From positions 412,139-476,138 of the forward strand of contig NZ_AGFR01000007.1 in the NCBI RefSeq assembly GCF_000231445.1: a stretch of 64,000 bases of DNA, written 5' to 3'. This document shows, in pieces, positions 9,167 to 17,378 of the stretch (position 1 is the stretch's first letter; each line of letters starts with the position of its first letter). The position numbers were made by a program, and so were the translations under genes. Origin of the DNA: Commensalibacter intestini A911. GTDB lineage: Bacteria; Pseudomonadota; Alphaproteobacteria; Acetobacterales; Acetobacteraceae. Below the pieces are notes generated by a model. The model ran no database searches and was not told where the DNA came from. It saw nothing but the letters and a program-made list of their open reading frames with translations.

Positions 9167-9348
9167 GATTTTATACCTTTTTATTTCTTAAAATCATCAC
9201 ATCTTATTAAAAAATCCAGCATCATTTCAAAATAAGAGAAATCCTTATGAATAATTAAATTTATAAGAATTATTTTATTAATTAATAAAATTTTTTATAT
9301 AAACACGTATTTTGATCATTCAAATAAATCTTCATAATCAACGTAATC

Positions 9349-10275
9349 TCATTTGCTAACTTGTTGATCTGCACTATTATAAACATAGATCACTTTACTC
9401 AAAGAACTATCCTGGACAATTTTTACAATTGGAATAATTATATGATTATTTAAATCATAATATCTTTGTTGGAAAAAACGAGCATCAGACAGGCCAGAAT
9501 TTCCATCTGTATCTGTTGTATAGAAAAAAGCCTGAATAGGAAGATCTTGTGCATTACTAATATGCCCCTTACTATCTGCCACCCACAAATTCATAATTAA
9601 TTCGTTGAAATTAAAGAAGGTATCCCATGCTCCTTCTTCAACTTTAACCTTTTTTTGAGCTTGTAACATTTGATTAAAAATGTCAGCCCTATTATCTGTA
9701 CCTTCTTTAATATCAAACCCACATTCATGTGTAGCCCTAGCCCAATTTGTTCCCCAATCTTCTTTATCAATGGAAGTAAATTGTTTATACCATTCATCTG
9801 CAGTATAAATTCCTTGATCTTGACAAGGAATACTATCCTGAGGAAATGCAGAATGTGCACCACAACTCTGAACGCGCTCATCCGTAACACCATCCATAGG
9901 AAACGCACATAAAAACTTTGCTTGTAATTTTCCTTCAGGCCTAATTAATGGTGGATAATAAATAATTCCCAAAAATTTACCATTAAAGACAACCTTAGTA
10001 TTCACATCTCTACGCGTATAAAAAAAGGATACGCCTGTTCCGTTTTGATATGACGTTGGGGAAGTTTCCCATGGTAAATAATTATGATCATTTGTTGTAA
10101 AGCGAATCAAATTACCTGAACATAAATAAGCGGGGTTATCCTGTGATCCACAATTATTGACGATTTTATTATAATTAGCTGTTAAATCTTGTGCAACATT
10201 CGCATCAGCTCGACTAGAACACCCTGCAACAGACACAATAACAGCCATTAATGAAATTACACGAAGAAATTTCAT
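9349..10275 (-). CDS. Halovibrin (HvnA)-like lipoprotein, single domain
   Basis: About 308 aa from the ATG at 10273-10275, which has AAGGA about 10 bases upstream. The signal sequence ends in a lipobox (VSVAGC), so unlike its relatives at 15.5-21.9 kb this copy should be lipid-anchored. The mature domain has the family's landmarks in order: LTANYNKIVNNCGS, YLCSGNLIRFT, GVSFFYTRRDV, GIIYYPP, CAFPMDGVTDERVQSCGAHS, CQDQGIYTADEWYKQF, ECGFDI, LPIQAFFY and, at the end, a VYNSADQQV tail. Vibrio halovibrins were once proposed to be ADP-ribosyltransferases; that activity is not established for this family and no transferase motif is visible here. Confidence 0.6.
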   Translation of the reverse strand: MKFLRVISLMAVIVSVAGCSSRADANVAQDLTANYNKIVNNCGSQDNPAYLCSGNLIRFTTNDHNYLPWETSPTSYQNGTGVSFFYTRRDVNTKVVFNGKFLGIIYYPPLIRPEGKLQAKFLCAFPMDGVTDERVQSCGAHSAFPQDSIPCQDQGIYTADEWYKQFTSIDKEDWGTNWARATHECGFDIKEGTDNRADIFNQMLQAQKKVKVEEGAWDTFFNFNELIMNLWVADSKGHISNAQDLPIQAFFYTTDTDGNSGLSDARFFQQRYYDLNNHIIIPIVKIVQDSSLSKVIYVYNSADQQVSK

Positions 10276-10337
10276 GGCTTGTTTATCCTTAAATTTACAA
10301 ATGAAATGCAATAAAAAATAATTAAATTTTAATAAGT

Positions 10338-10362
10338 AAAAAAAAAGCAGCTCATAAGCTGC
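10338..10362 (-). terminator. Intrinsic terminator
   Basis: Minus-strand GCAGCT, a 4-base loop and AGCTGC are followed by nine T. It lies between the RTX-like gene and the lipoprotein gene. Confidence 0.65.
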
Positions 10363-10397
10363 CTAACAAAAATATATATTTTAAATAGAAGGTTATA

Positions 10398-11180
10398 TTA
10401 AAAAGAAAAACGATCAATATTAATATTTTCAAGCAAAATACCGACTAAAATTAGCGTATGTGTCTCCAACTCAATAAATGCGTTTCCATTAACATTTTTT
10501 GAAATTCTTAGAAGATTAACAAAACTATTTTTATCAATAATTTGAGAAACATCAATGTAATCAGTATCTTGATTAAAATTTAAAATTAATGTCGTTCCAT
10601 TCTCACAAATATTTTTATACATTGAAAAAACATTCTTTCCATCTCCTCCACTATAAATATTCATTCCTTTTCCTGAAATGAAACTATTCGCTGATTTCCC
10701 ACCAAATGCTAAAATTGTAGAGGATGCATCATCATTTGGGTAACCCCAAAGCGTCATTTTTGCTGTAGAATTAGACGCTTGTAATATAGTATTGCCTGCA
10801 TTATTGATAACAATACCATCATCAGCAAAAGCTTCTAATGTCAAATTTAATCCATCCTGTCCAAATATAGAATAATTACCATTAACTTCAGCATATGTCT
10901 TACCTGTACCATTCAGGAATGTGAAGTTACGATCTGCATAATAAGTATTTCCTCTACCTTTTGATACGGTCAGATTAGTATTTGCAACAGCATGTATTTT
11001 TACGTTTGTTGCATCACTTACTGAGCTTTCTGCAATATTATTTTCATCATAATTTATAAAAAAAGCAGTGTAATTATCACCGCCTTGAATATTACTGCCA
11101 CCAGCAAGTTTATTAATACTACCGTTTTGTGGTGCACTCAAAGAAATTTTTCCCTGGCTTTGATAGTCATACTCTGACAT
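10398..11180 (-). CDS. RTX/hemolysin-like beta-strand repeat protein
   Basis: 260 aa, rich in Asn, Gly, Ser and Thr, with short degenerate repeats such as GNTYYADRNFTFLNGTG, GNTILQASNSTAKMT and DGKNVFSM that suggest a stacked beta-roll or beta-helix. The C-terminal LILNFNQDTDYIDVSQI resembles the segment following calcium-binding RTX repeats in type I-secreted proteins (a D-x-I-D motif), but true GGxGxDxxx nonapeptides are absent. No signal peptide. It lies inside the head-tail gene block between the connector paralogue and the tail genes, so it may be a cargo effector or a decoration protein. Function not recognised. Confidence 0.45.
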   Translation of the reverse strand: MSEYDYQSQGKISLSAPQNGSINKLAGGSNIQGGDNYTAFFINYDENNIAESSVSDATNVKIHAVANTNLTVSKGRGNTYYADRNFTFLNGTGKTYAEVNGNYSIFGQDGLNLTLEAFADDGIVINNAGNTILQASNSTAKMTLWGYPNDDASSTILAFGGKSANSFISGKGMNIYSGGDGKNVFSMYKNICENGTTLILNFNQDTDYIDVSQIIDKNSFVNLLRISKNVNGNAFIELETHTLILVGILLENINIDRFSF

Positions 11181-11209
11181 TTTCTCACTCTCTTATAATT
11201 ATTAACTTA

Positions 11210-11791
11210 TTAAGCAATCATATTATTTGTATTACTTACTACAAAAATAGAACCATTTAATAATGGAGACCAATTTCGATGAGTTTTTAAAAATACTTTC
11301 CAAGCCGGTCTGATAATTTTAGTAAAACCAACATTTCCATGGTGAATTTCTTTTTCATGATCTGGCATATCATTAATTCCTCGTAATAACACTTTGCTCT
11401 TTCCTAAAGAAATCACAACACCATTTGGAAAACGACATCCAACCACAACATAATCTTGAGTATCTTCCTCGACAACACGCATAGATTTTTCATAATATGA
11501 AATTTTATTATCTATATTCGAAGACATCAACCGATCAACAGGCTGAAAACCCTCTGTATTTTCATCATGTTCTTGATCTCCTTCTTCATCCTCTTGCACA
11601 TAACAAGCTTTTGTTATGTTCAATGCAGAACGCAATAAACACTCTGCTTCCCCTGAATTAACCTCATCTTCCTCGTCCATAAAATCGTCAACTGCTGCAG
11701 AAGGTTTATCTGAAGCTTTTACTTTTTGTACTTTTATAGGTTTTCTTACAGAAGATGTTTTTTTTGTTGTTTTTACTTTAATATCAGCCAT
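11210..11791 (-). CDS. Phage connector-region protein B (paralogue of 12246-12602)
   Basis: 193 aa. The first 90 residues are a Lys-rich then very acidic low-complexity arm (DDFMDEEDEVNSGEAE). The C-terminal about 85 residues align with the 118 aa protein on the other side of the DUF4054-type gene: VVVGCRFPNGVVISLGKSKV here against ILVACKLPHGIYLDVGKQRV there, then GFTKIIRPAWKVFLKTH against GLTKVPRDFWEAWINDH, and IFVVSN against IFASSK. Such short proteins recur next to the DUF4054 connector in related phages. A role in the neck or stabilising the capsid is inferred only from position. Confidence 0.55.
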   Translation of the reverse strand: MADIKVKTTKKTSSVRKPIKVQKVKASDKPSAAVDDFMDEEDEVNSGEAECLLRSALNITKACYVQEDEEGDQEHDENTEGFQPVDRLMSSNIDNKISYYEKSMRVVEEDTQDYVVVGCRFPNGVVISLGKSKVLLRGINDMPDHEKEIHHGNVGFTKIIRPAWKVFLKTHRNWSPLLNGSIFVVSNTNNMIA

Positions 11792-11801
11792 AAAATGTTC
11801 C

Positions 11802-12245
11802 TTATGGAAAAATTCTTAATCTTGGGTCGGGAATAGGTCGAATATAAAATGTGCTGCGATATTTTTTACTGAGCGCCCAGAATTCTTGACCATATCGTGT
11901 CTGTGATAACCAAGGATCAATCTTTCCGATGCTCCCTTTGGTATCTACAGACAAGGAAATGCTCCCTTCTGATACAGAAGAAACAGGCCCCATTAATTGA
12001 TCTCCTTCGGCTGTTTTCTTTTGTAAGAAAACCAAATGAGAAACCAATAAGTTCAATAAAATACGACGCTCTTTTGGACAGCAAACAACCCCCTTACTAC
12101 TGGGGTTGAAATAAATTGCAGCACGCTCTGCAATTTTTTGCACATTATGAGGTCGGAAATGACTTTCCAGTTCTGGAAAGCTTGCTGCCCATTCCGACCA
12201 CTCAAAAACAACTTCCCGACCCATTACATCGGGTCGTTCATTCAT
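11802..12245 (-). CDS. Head-tail connector protein, DUF4054 type
   Basis: 147 aa helical protein with WAASFPELESHFR, AAIYFNPSSKGVVCCPKERR, the helix LLVSHLVFLQKK and a C-terminal WLSQTRYGQEFWALSKKY, a pattern I recognise as the DUF4054 family (fold of HK97 gp6-like adaptors). It should form the ring beneath the portal. Its start abuts the stop of the preceding gene, indicating tight cotranscription with capsid genes. Confidence 0.7.
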   Translation of the reverse strand: MNERPDVMGREVVFEWSEWAASFPELESHFRPHNVQKIAERAAIYFNPSSKGVVCCPKERRILLNLLVSHLVFLQKKTAEGDQLMGPVSSVSEGSISLSVDTKGSIGKIDPWLSQTRYGQEFWALSKKYRSTFYIRPIPDPRLRIFP

Positions 12246-12602
12246 TTAAACTTGTCCTGCTTTGACTTGTTCTAAAGTTTTAGGAAGTTTAGAAGGGTTA
12301 ATACGTTCTAAACCACTTTTAAAATCTGATTTTTCATCAGCTTCATCCAATAAACGTTTCTTCTTACTAGATGCAAAAATCAGACCTTTTTTAACAGGTT
12401 CGAATTCCTTATGATCATTGATCCATGCTTCCCAAAAATCACGAGGAACTTTGGTTAATCCGACACTATTTGCAGGAGCTGTAAAAAAAGGCGCCTCAAG
12501 GCGCCCACTTTGCATTACTCCATTTAATTTCACTCGTTGCTTTCCAACGTCTAAATAAATCCCGTGCGGTAATTTGCACGCGACCAATATATCATCACTC
12601 AT
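12246..12602 (-). CDS. Phage connector-region protein A (paralogue of 11210-11791)
   Basis: 118 aa small protein between major capsid and the DUF4054-type connector. About 80 residues are shared with the C-terminal part of the 193 aa protein at 11210-11791 (see that entry), suggesting an ancient duplication around the connector gene. Its own C-terminus is a lysine-rich arm (SSKKKRLLDEADEKSDF). No enzymatic motif. Structural role inferred. Confidence 0.55.
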   Translation of the reverse strand: MSDDILVACKLPHGIYLDVGKQRVKLNGVMQSGRLEAPFFTAPANSVGLTKVPRDFWEAWINDHKEFEPVKKGLIFASSKKKRLLDEADEKSDFKSGLERINPSKLPKTLEQVKAGQV

Positions 12603-12605
12603 TCT

Positions 12606-13676
12606 TTATACCCCAATCATTTGTGCGACTAATACAGGACGTGTTAAAATAGTCCCCCAAGACCCTTGAGTTAATTTCTCTTTCATAGAAGAGCTTTCAC
12701 GCACCACACCATGACTACGTAATTTTTCAGAGAAAGCACAAGTAAATGTATCAATTCCTTGATAGTTTTCTACAAACAACTGTACCAACTCAATTTTTTT
12801 ATTATCGCTTTCCTCTCCTACGGCATCTAAAGAAAGTTGAGGTGCGCTCATTTGCACAAGGTTTGGAAAGTTCTTTTTTAATAAATCAAGAACAGAAATT
12901 CCATATTCATTTGTTTTTAATAAATATGCTTGAACATTATTAGAAACGACCAATTTTAATGGACTATCCATATCCACAGCATTATCTAAATTAACAACAC
13001 CTTGTGTTTGAGATTGTAATTCGCGATAGAGTTCTTGAATATCTTCATAAATCTCCTTCGCCGTTGCATCTTCCCAAGCTGTTTTTTCACTTGCTTTTAC
13101 CTTAGGAGCAATTGGTGCTAAAAGATTAGGATCATTTAATGCACCGTAATTTTGCAAATTAGAAACTCCAAAGAAATAACTTTGATTTTGCCAATGATTT
13201 AGCAATAATGCCGCGGCTAAACGCTTACGAGATGGTAAATCAATATTTGCCAACCCTGCACGCCCAACTTCACGATCACCCCATTCTGCAAATGCTTGTA
13301 CTAGAAATTGTTGACGTTGAGGAAAGTTAGTGTTCATACGACTATAGCCAGCTTGATGGAAGTCACCATAAGCAGCAACATCGCCTGCTGGCTCTACAAC
13401 AGTAAACATCATTGTATCGTGTAACCAATCGCCTTTTTTTGCTTCACCATAAATTTGTGCAGCTTTTAAAGGAGCAGTTAATACATCAATAATCTGAGGA
13501 TCAATATAAGTTGTAAACTGTGAAGGAATAGTATTATTCGCAGTTGTTACTGCAGAAAAAGCACTATCTCCTACTCTGGCATTATTACTATAATCCATCA
13601 CATTTGGCAGATGAATACCAAATTCATTGGCTAAAATAGCTCTATCACGAGCCCAAGATTTTGTTTGAATAGTCAT
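12606..13676 (-). CDS. Major capsid protein, DUF2184 type
   Basis: 356 aa when started at the ATG at 13674-13676, which has AAGGGG 6-8 bases before it; an ATG seven codons upstream lacks a site. The body has FTTYIDPQIIDVLTAPLKA, the conserved WLHDTMMFTVVEPAGDVAAYGDF region and PQRQQFLVQAFAEWGDREVGRA, which I recognise from DUF2184 major capsid proteins of the HK97 fold. It ends LVAQMIGV. Located after DUF2213 and cement genes as expected. Confidence 0.75.
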   Translation of the reverse strand: MTIQTKSWARDRAILANEFGIHLPNVMDYSNNARVGDSAFSAVTTANNTIPSQFTTYIDPQIIDVLTAPLKAAQIYGEAKKGDWLHDTMMFTVVEPAGDVAAYGDFHQAGYSRMNTNFPQRQQFLVQAFAEWGDREVGRAGLANIDLPSRKRLAAALLLNHWQNQSYFFGVSNLQNYGALNDPNLLAPIAPKVKASEKTAWEDATAKEIYEDIQELYRELQSQTQGVVNLDNAVDMDSPLKLVVSNNVQAYLLKTNEYGISVLDLLKKNFPNLVQMSAPQLSLDAVGEESDNKKIELVQLFVENYQGIDTFTCAFSEKLRSHGVVRESSSMKEKLTQGSWGTILTRPVLVAQMIGV

Positions 13677-13687
13677 TGAAAAGCCCC

Positions 13688-14218
13688 TTAAATCCATGAT
13701 GAAACAGCAACCAACTCGCCGACTTTAGCGCTGGTTACGTATTTATATGTTGTTACAATCCCATCATCACTAACAGTAAGTTTACCTTCAACAGTAACTC
13801 TCACTACCTCACCTCGTTGCACTGTGATGGCATCATCTGGGACATTAACTAAGAACTCCCCTTTTGAATAAACAGTCACCATAAATCCAGCAGGAATCTG
13901 TGATGATGCTTCTTCTAAGTAACTCGCAGGAACACCAGTTAATTCACGACCTACAAACCCAGCAGGACTACCTTCACCTGTATTCATAATTGTTTTTGTT
14001 GCTTCATCAACCCAAACAAAAGATCCAGCTCGAACACCACCCACACCAGCTTGATAATAGGCACTTTTTAACGTAAATCCTGCTTGATTTTCACCATCTA
14101 CTACTGTTACTTCCTCTGATTGAGGATCACCTAGAAAAGAAACTCTTACATTCGTAGAAGCAAAATCGCCTTCCCACCCCTTTGCTGGGCCTAAACTAAC
14201 CTTCTTTTGAAATGTCAT
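13688..14218 (-). CDS. Phage structural cement-type protein
   Basis: 176 aa beta-rich protein with GWEGDFASTNVRVSFLG, AGSFVWVDEATKTIMNTG and PAGFMVTVYSKGEFLV. Composition and position between the DUF2213 protein and the major capsid match the small head cement/decoration proteins of this phage group. The start ATG follows the DUF2213 stop by two bases, so the two are translationally close. Not enzymatic. Confidence 0.6.
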   Translation of the reverse strand: MTFQKKVSLGPAKGWEGDFASTNVRVSFLGDPQSEEVTVVDGENQAGFTLKSAYYQAGVGGVRAGSFVWVDEATKTIMNTGEGSPAGFVGRELTGVPASYLEEASSQIPAGFMVTVYSKGEFLVNVPDDAITVQRGEVVRVTVEGKLTVSDDGIVTTYKYVTSAKVGELVAVSSWI

Positions 14219-14220
14219 TA

Positions 14221-15468
14221 TTAAATACTCCGTAATCGTGTTGCACCAAAACGTTGCAAGTCACCTTTTTGCATTCTTTTACTATCATTTGCTCTACCTT
14301 GAGATTTATGAGACAAAACAAGATCTACTGCATATTTTAATCCGCTATATCCCATTGATGCTGGTGGAGCTTCACCTGTAATTTCAACAAGAACGCTACG
14401 TAAAATTTCTTCACCTTCATCTTCGGTAATCGCCCATTCACCAACCAATGGTTTCACAAGTTGACGAGCTTCTTGAGCTTGCTTTGCTTTCGCAACCAAT
14501 CGTTTTTCAATAGAACGTTCTAAAGAAGCCGCATCAAATGCTTGAACGCGTTGTTTAGCATTTTTCTTACTCAAACGATCACAATCAGCAACATCTAAAT
14601 CAGAAGTATCTTCATCTTCTGCAGACACTGTATCAACAGGTTCTTCATCACCGATAAAATCTGCATCTTCATCCATGACACGATTAACAGCGTCATCGAT
14701 TTGATCATCTTTGACACAATCACAATCTGCTGCAGTCATATTATTGGTTAAAATTGCATGTAAAATTTTACCAAGATTTTTACGACGTGTACCACTCGCT
14801 GTTGCAACTGCATCTGCAACATCGCTACGACTTACACCTGTTTTTCCTAGTAAATTTGCCAGAGCGGTTGTTAATTCCACCCCTGTATCATTAAGTTTTG
14901 GCATTATGTTATTAAACCTTTCATCTGAAACTCTAACATCTGGACCTGCCCGTCCCTCTGCCACTAACGCAACGTGATCGACGTAAATTTCCGTCATAAT
15001 CCCGTCATAAGAATCCCCTTCGAATTCTCCTTTATCCATAATCGGAGTAAATGCATAAGAGGCTGATAGTTCAGCCTGAGTATTGTCTTTGATTGCCTCA
15101 ATATAATCCCCATCCCAAATCGTAATCGAAGATTGAATATAAGGGTATGAAAAGGCAGGATCCGATCCTGTTGTTCCAATAACTTTGGAGTTATCTAAAC
15201 GATTAGCATCAGCTGCCTTATGCACATAAAGGATTGGACGTTCTTTAAAAGATCCTACCGCTTTTTCCAAAGCATCAGGCGATCGTAAAAAACGATACTT
15301 TTTATTGGGATCTAACCCATATTGTTTATGGTTGTTAATCTCAGCACCATAATATTCACAGACATTTGCTTTGGTTAAGTTCGTATTATGTACGCGCAAA
15401 TGCCCGTTCCAGTCTTCAAAACGCATAGACTGCGCATCAAAAACCAAAGTCCTATTTTTTAATGTCAT
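14221..15468 (-). CDS. DUF2213-type capsid maturation/scaffold protein
   Basis: 415 aa. Residues about 1-180 carry the DUF2213 pattern: FEDWNGHLRVHNTNLTKANV, YRFLRSPDALEKAVGSFKERPI, then IVDHVALV-like EIYVDHVALVAEGRAGPDVRV. This resembles a Mu/HK97-type prohead protease fold, with His (DHVAL) conserved. The rest is an acidic helical region (DEDADFIGDEEPVD) like a scaffold. It probably provides both capsid protease and scaffold functions. In related phages the gene directly upstream is MuF-like; here that place is taken by the halovibrin-like array. Confidence 0.7.
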   Translation of the reverse strand: MTLKNRTLVFDAQSMRFEDWNGHLRVHNTNLTKANVCEYYGAEINNHKQYGLDPNKKYRFLRSPDALEKAVGSFKERPILYVHKAADANRLDNSKVIGTTGSDPAFSYPYIQSSITIWDGDYIEAIKDNTQAELSASYAFTPIMDKGEFEGDSYDGIMTEIYVDHVALVAEGRAGPDVRVSDERFNNIMPKLNDTGVELTTALANLLGKTGVSRSDVADAVATASGTRRKNLGKILHAILTNNMTAADCDCVKDDQIDDAVNRVMDEDADFIGDEEPVDTVSAEDEDTSDLDVADCDRLSKKNAKQRVQAFDAASLERSIEKRLVAKAKQAQEARQLVKPLVGEWAITEDEGEEILRSVLVEITGEAPPASMGYSGLKYAVDLVLSHKSQGRANDSKRMQKGDLQRFGATRLRSI

Positions 15469-15498
15469 GAAATTATTTTTAATTAATATAGTTTATTC

Positions 15499-17229
15499 TT
15501 AGTTATTTTTCACCACTTGATCTGTAGCTTTATATTCAAAAGAAATATTATTAAAATCAGTTGTATTCATATAAACAACAGGAACAACTTTGCCTGTCGT
15601 ATTATAATAATCTTGCTGATATTTTTGAGCTTCTGTTAATCCAGTAGCATTTTGATAATAGAATGCTTGTAAAGGAAGTGTCTCTGGATGAACGCTTTTA
15701 CCACTTGCATCAGTTTCCTGATTACGAACAATAATTTCATTAGATCCACTACCACTCAAATTAGAGTTTGCTTCAGCAAGATTATGAGCTTTTATAGATT
15801 CACTAAAAGCTGTTGCAATATCATGCCCACAATTTGAAACATCAAATCCACATTGACTAAAAAATTTATTTAATCCAACCACAGATGTATCTGCAAATTT
15901 TTTATACCAATCATCTGCAGTATATATACCTTGCTGTTGACACTCAACGCTCGTTGTTGGATAACTTGTGTGTGATCCACATCGACCATAGGGACGATCA
16001 TTAGACCAACCAATTGTAGGAAATGCACAAGAAATTTTTGCATTTTCTATATCACTTGGTGCCTGCTGAGATGGATAATAAATAAAGCCTGAATTACGAG
16101 CATTCATAAAGTTTCTAAAATGTATATCTTTACGAAGATAAGCAAAAGAAACACCATCTAATTTAATAGAAAGCTCATTAGGATCCCAAGCATGAGAAGC
16201 ACTAGAGTAAGAAGTTTGACGAAATAAGATACCAGAGCATTGAAATGCTGGATTATCCTTACCCCCACAATTATCAACAACCTTATTATAGTTTGCGTTC
16301 AATTCATCGGCGACTGTAACCCCACGATCTTCAGGATTATATGAAAAGCTAATATTTGCAGGATCATTTTCATTTTCATTTACCTTTACAATAGGAACTA
16401 TAATATGCGCCTTTTGATAATATTGTTGTTGATAATATCGTGCATCAGCTAAACCACTATTGCCATCTTTTGACACATAAAAAAATGCTTGAATAGGCAA
16501 TTTTTCTGGATTAATAATCTGAGATTGATCATTCGAAGGAAATGGTTTAATCGTTATTTCATTATATCCATTAATTCTATAAGAAGGTAATTGACCATCA
16601 GCACCAAGCATTGTCTCATCAAAAATATTATTTATTATTTTTAAATTTTCATTAAAATCTTGAGCTATATTTTCCCCTTTAATAGTCATAGAAAAACCAC
16701 ATTGATTAACATATCTATTACTATCAGCTATTGGCCGTGACATAAAATCCTGATACCAACCTTCTGCGGTATGAATACCTAAATCTTGACAAGTTTTATT
16801 ATCAATCGGTCGCTTACATCCATCAGATCGACTTGATGACCACCCATCCATTGGGAAAGCACATTTTATCTGTGCAACCTCTTTATCGGCAGGAGTTATC
16901 ATTGGAGGATAATAAATAATTCCAGATAAAAGCTTATTATACCCTAATTCAACTTTAATATCATGCCGTAAATACGTAAATGATACTGACTGAAGAGCTA
17001 CAGAATGGGGATTAGGATCCCAAGCATTATATTGAGAGACAGAAGTCAACCTCACCAAATTTCCAGAACATTCATACGCTGGCTGATCTGATGAACCACA
17101 ATTGGTTACGATCTTATTATAATTTGTATTTAAATCATCCGCAACATTAGCTTTAGCCTCTTGCTGCAGATTAAAACTCAGTATTGCACCTAAAATAGAT
17201 GCTACTGAAACTACATTACGTAATTTCAT
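15499..17229 (-). CDS. Secreted halovibrin-like protein, two tandem domains (copy 1)
   Basis: 576 aa with a Sec signal peptide (SILGAILSFNLQQEAKA, then NVADD). Two copies of the same domain follow, at about residues 30-300 and 305-570. Each has the landmarks (A)DxLNxNYN, a Cys-Gly pair, ECSGNLVR or QCSGILFR, VSFxYLRxDI, GxIYYP, C-A-F-P, a C-x-x-x-G-I-x-T-A turn (CQDLGIHTAEGWYQDF, CQQQGIYTADDWYKKF), QCGF, LP-L/I-QAFxY and AxxYQQxYY. Conserved cysteines suggest disulfides, fitting an exported protein. Its signal peptide is nearly identical to those of copies 2 and 4, pointing to recent duplication. Activity unknown. Confidence 0.65.
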   Translation of the reverse strand: MKLRNVVSVASILGAILSFNLQQEAKANVADDLNTNYNKIVTNCGSSDQPAYECSGNLVRLTSVSQYNAWDPNPHSVALQSVSFTYLRHDIKVELGYNKLLSGIIYYPPMITPADKEVAQIKCAFPMDGWSSSRSDGCKRPIDNKTCQDLGIHTAEGWYQDFMSRPIADSNRYVNQCGFSMTIKGENIAQDFNENLKIINNIFDETMLGADGQLPSYRINGYNEITIKPFPSNDQSQIINPEKLPIQAFFYVSKDGNSGLADARYYQQQYYQKAHIIVPIVKVNENENDPANISFSYNPEDRGVTVADELNANYNKVVDNCGGKDNPAFQCSGILFRQTSYSSASHAWDPNELSIKLDGVSFAYLRKDIHFRNFMNARNSGFIYYPSQQAPSDIENAKISCAFPTIGWSNDRPYGRCGSHTSYPTTSVECQQQGIYTADDWYKKFADTSVVGLNKFFSQCGFDVSNCGHDIATAFSESIKAHNLAEANSNLSGSGSNEIIVRNQETDASGKSVHPETLPLQAFYYQNATGLTEAQKYQQDYYNTTGKVVPVVYMNTTDFNNISFEYKATDQVVKNN

Positions 17230-17378
17230 TTTACATTATCCAATATATTTAAAAATAAATAAAAAATTCTAAATATTTATCTAAACAAACCATCTCATTT
17301 ATTGAAATGTTAAATAAGAAACAAAATTATCATCACTTATTTGATCATATTTATTATAAATATTTATCAACTTATTTT

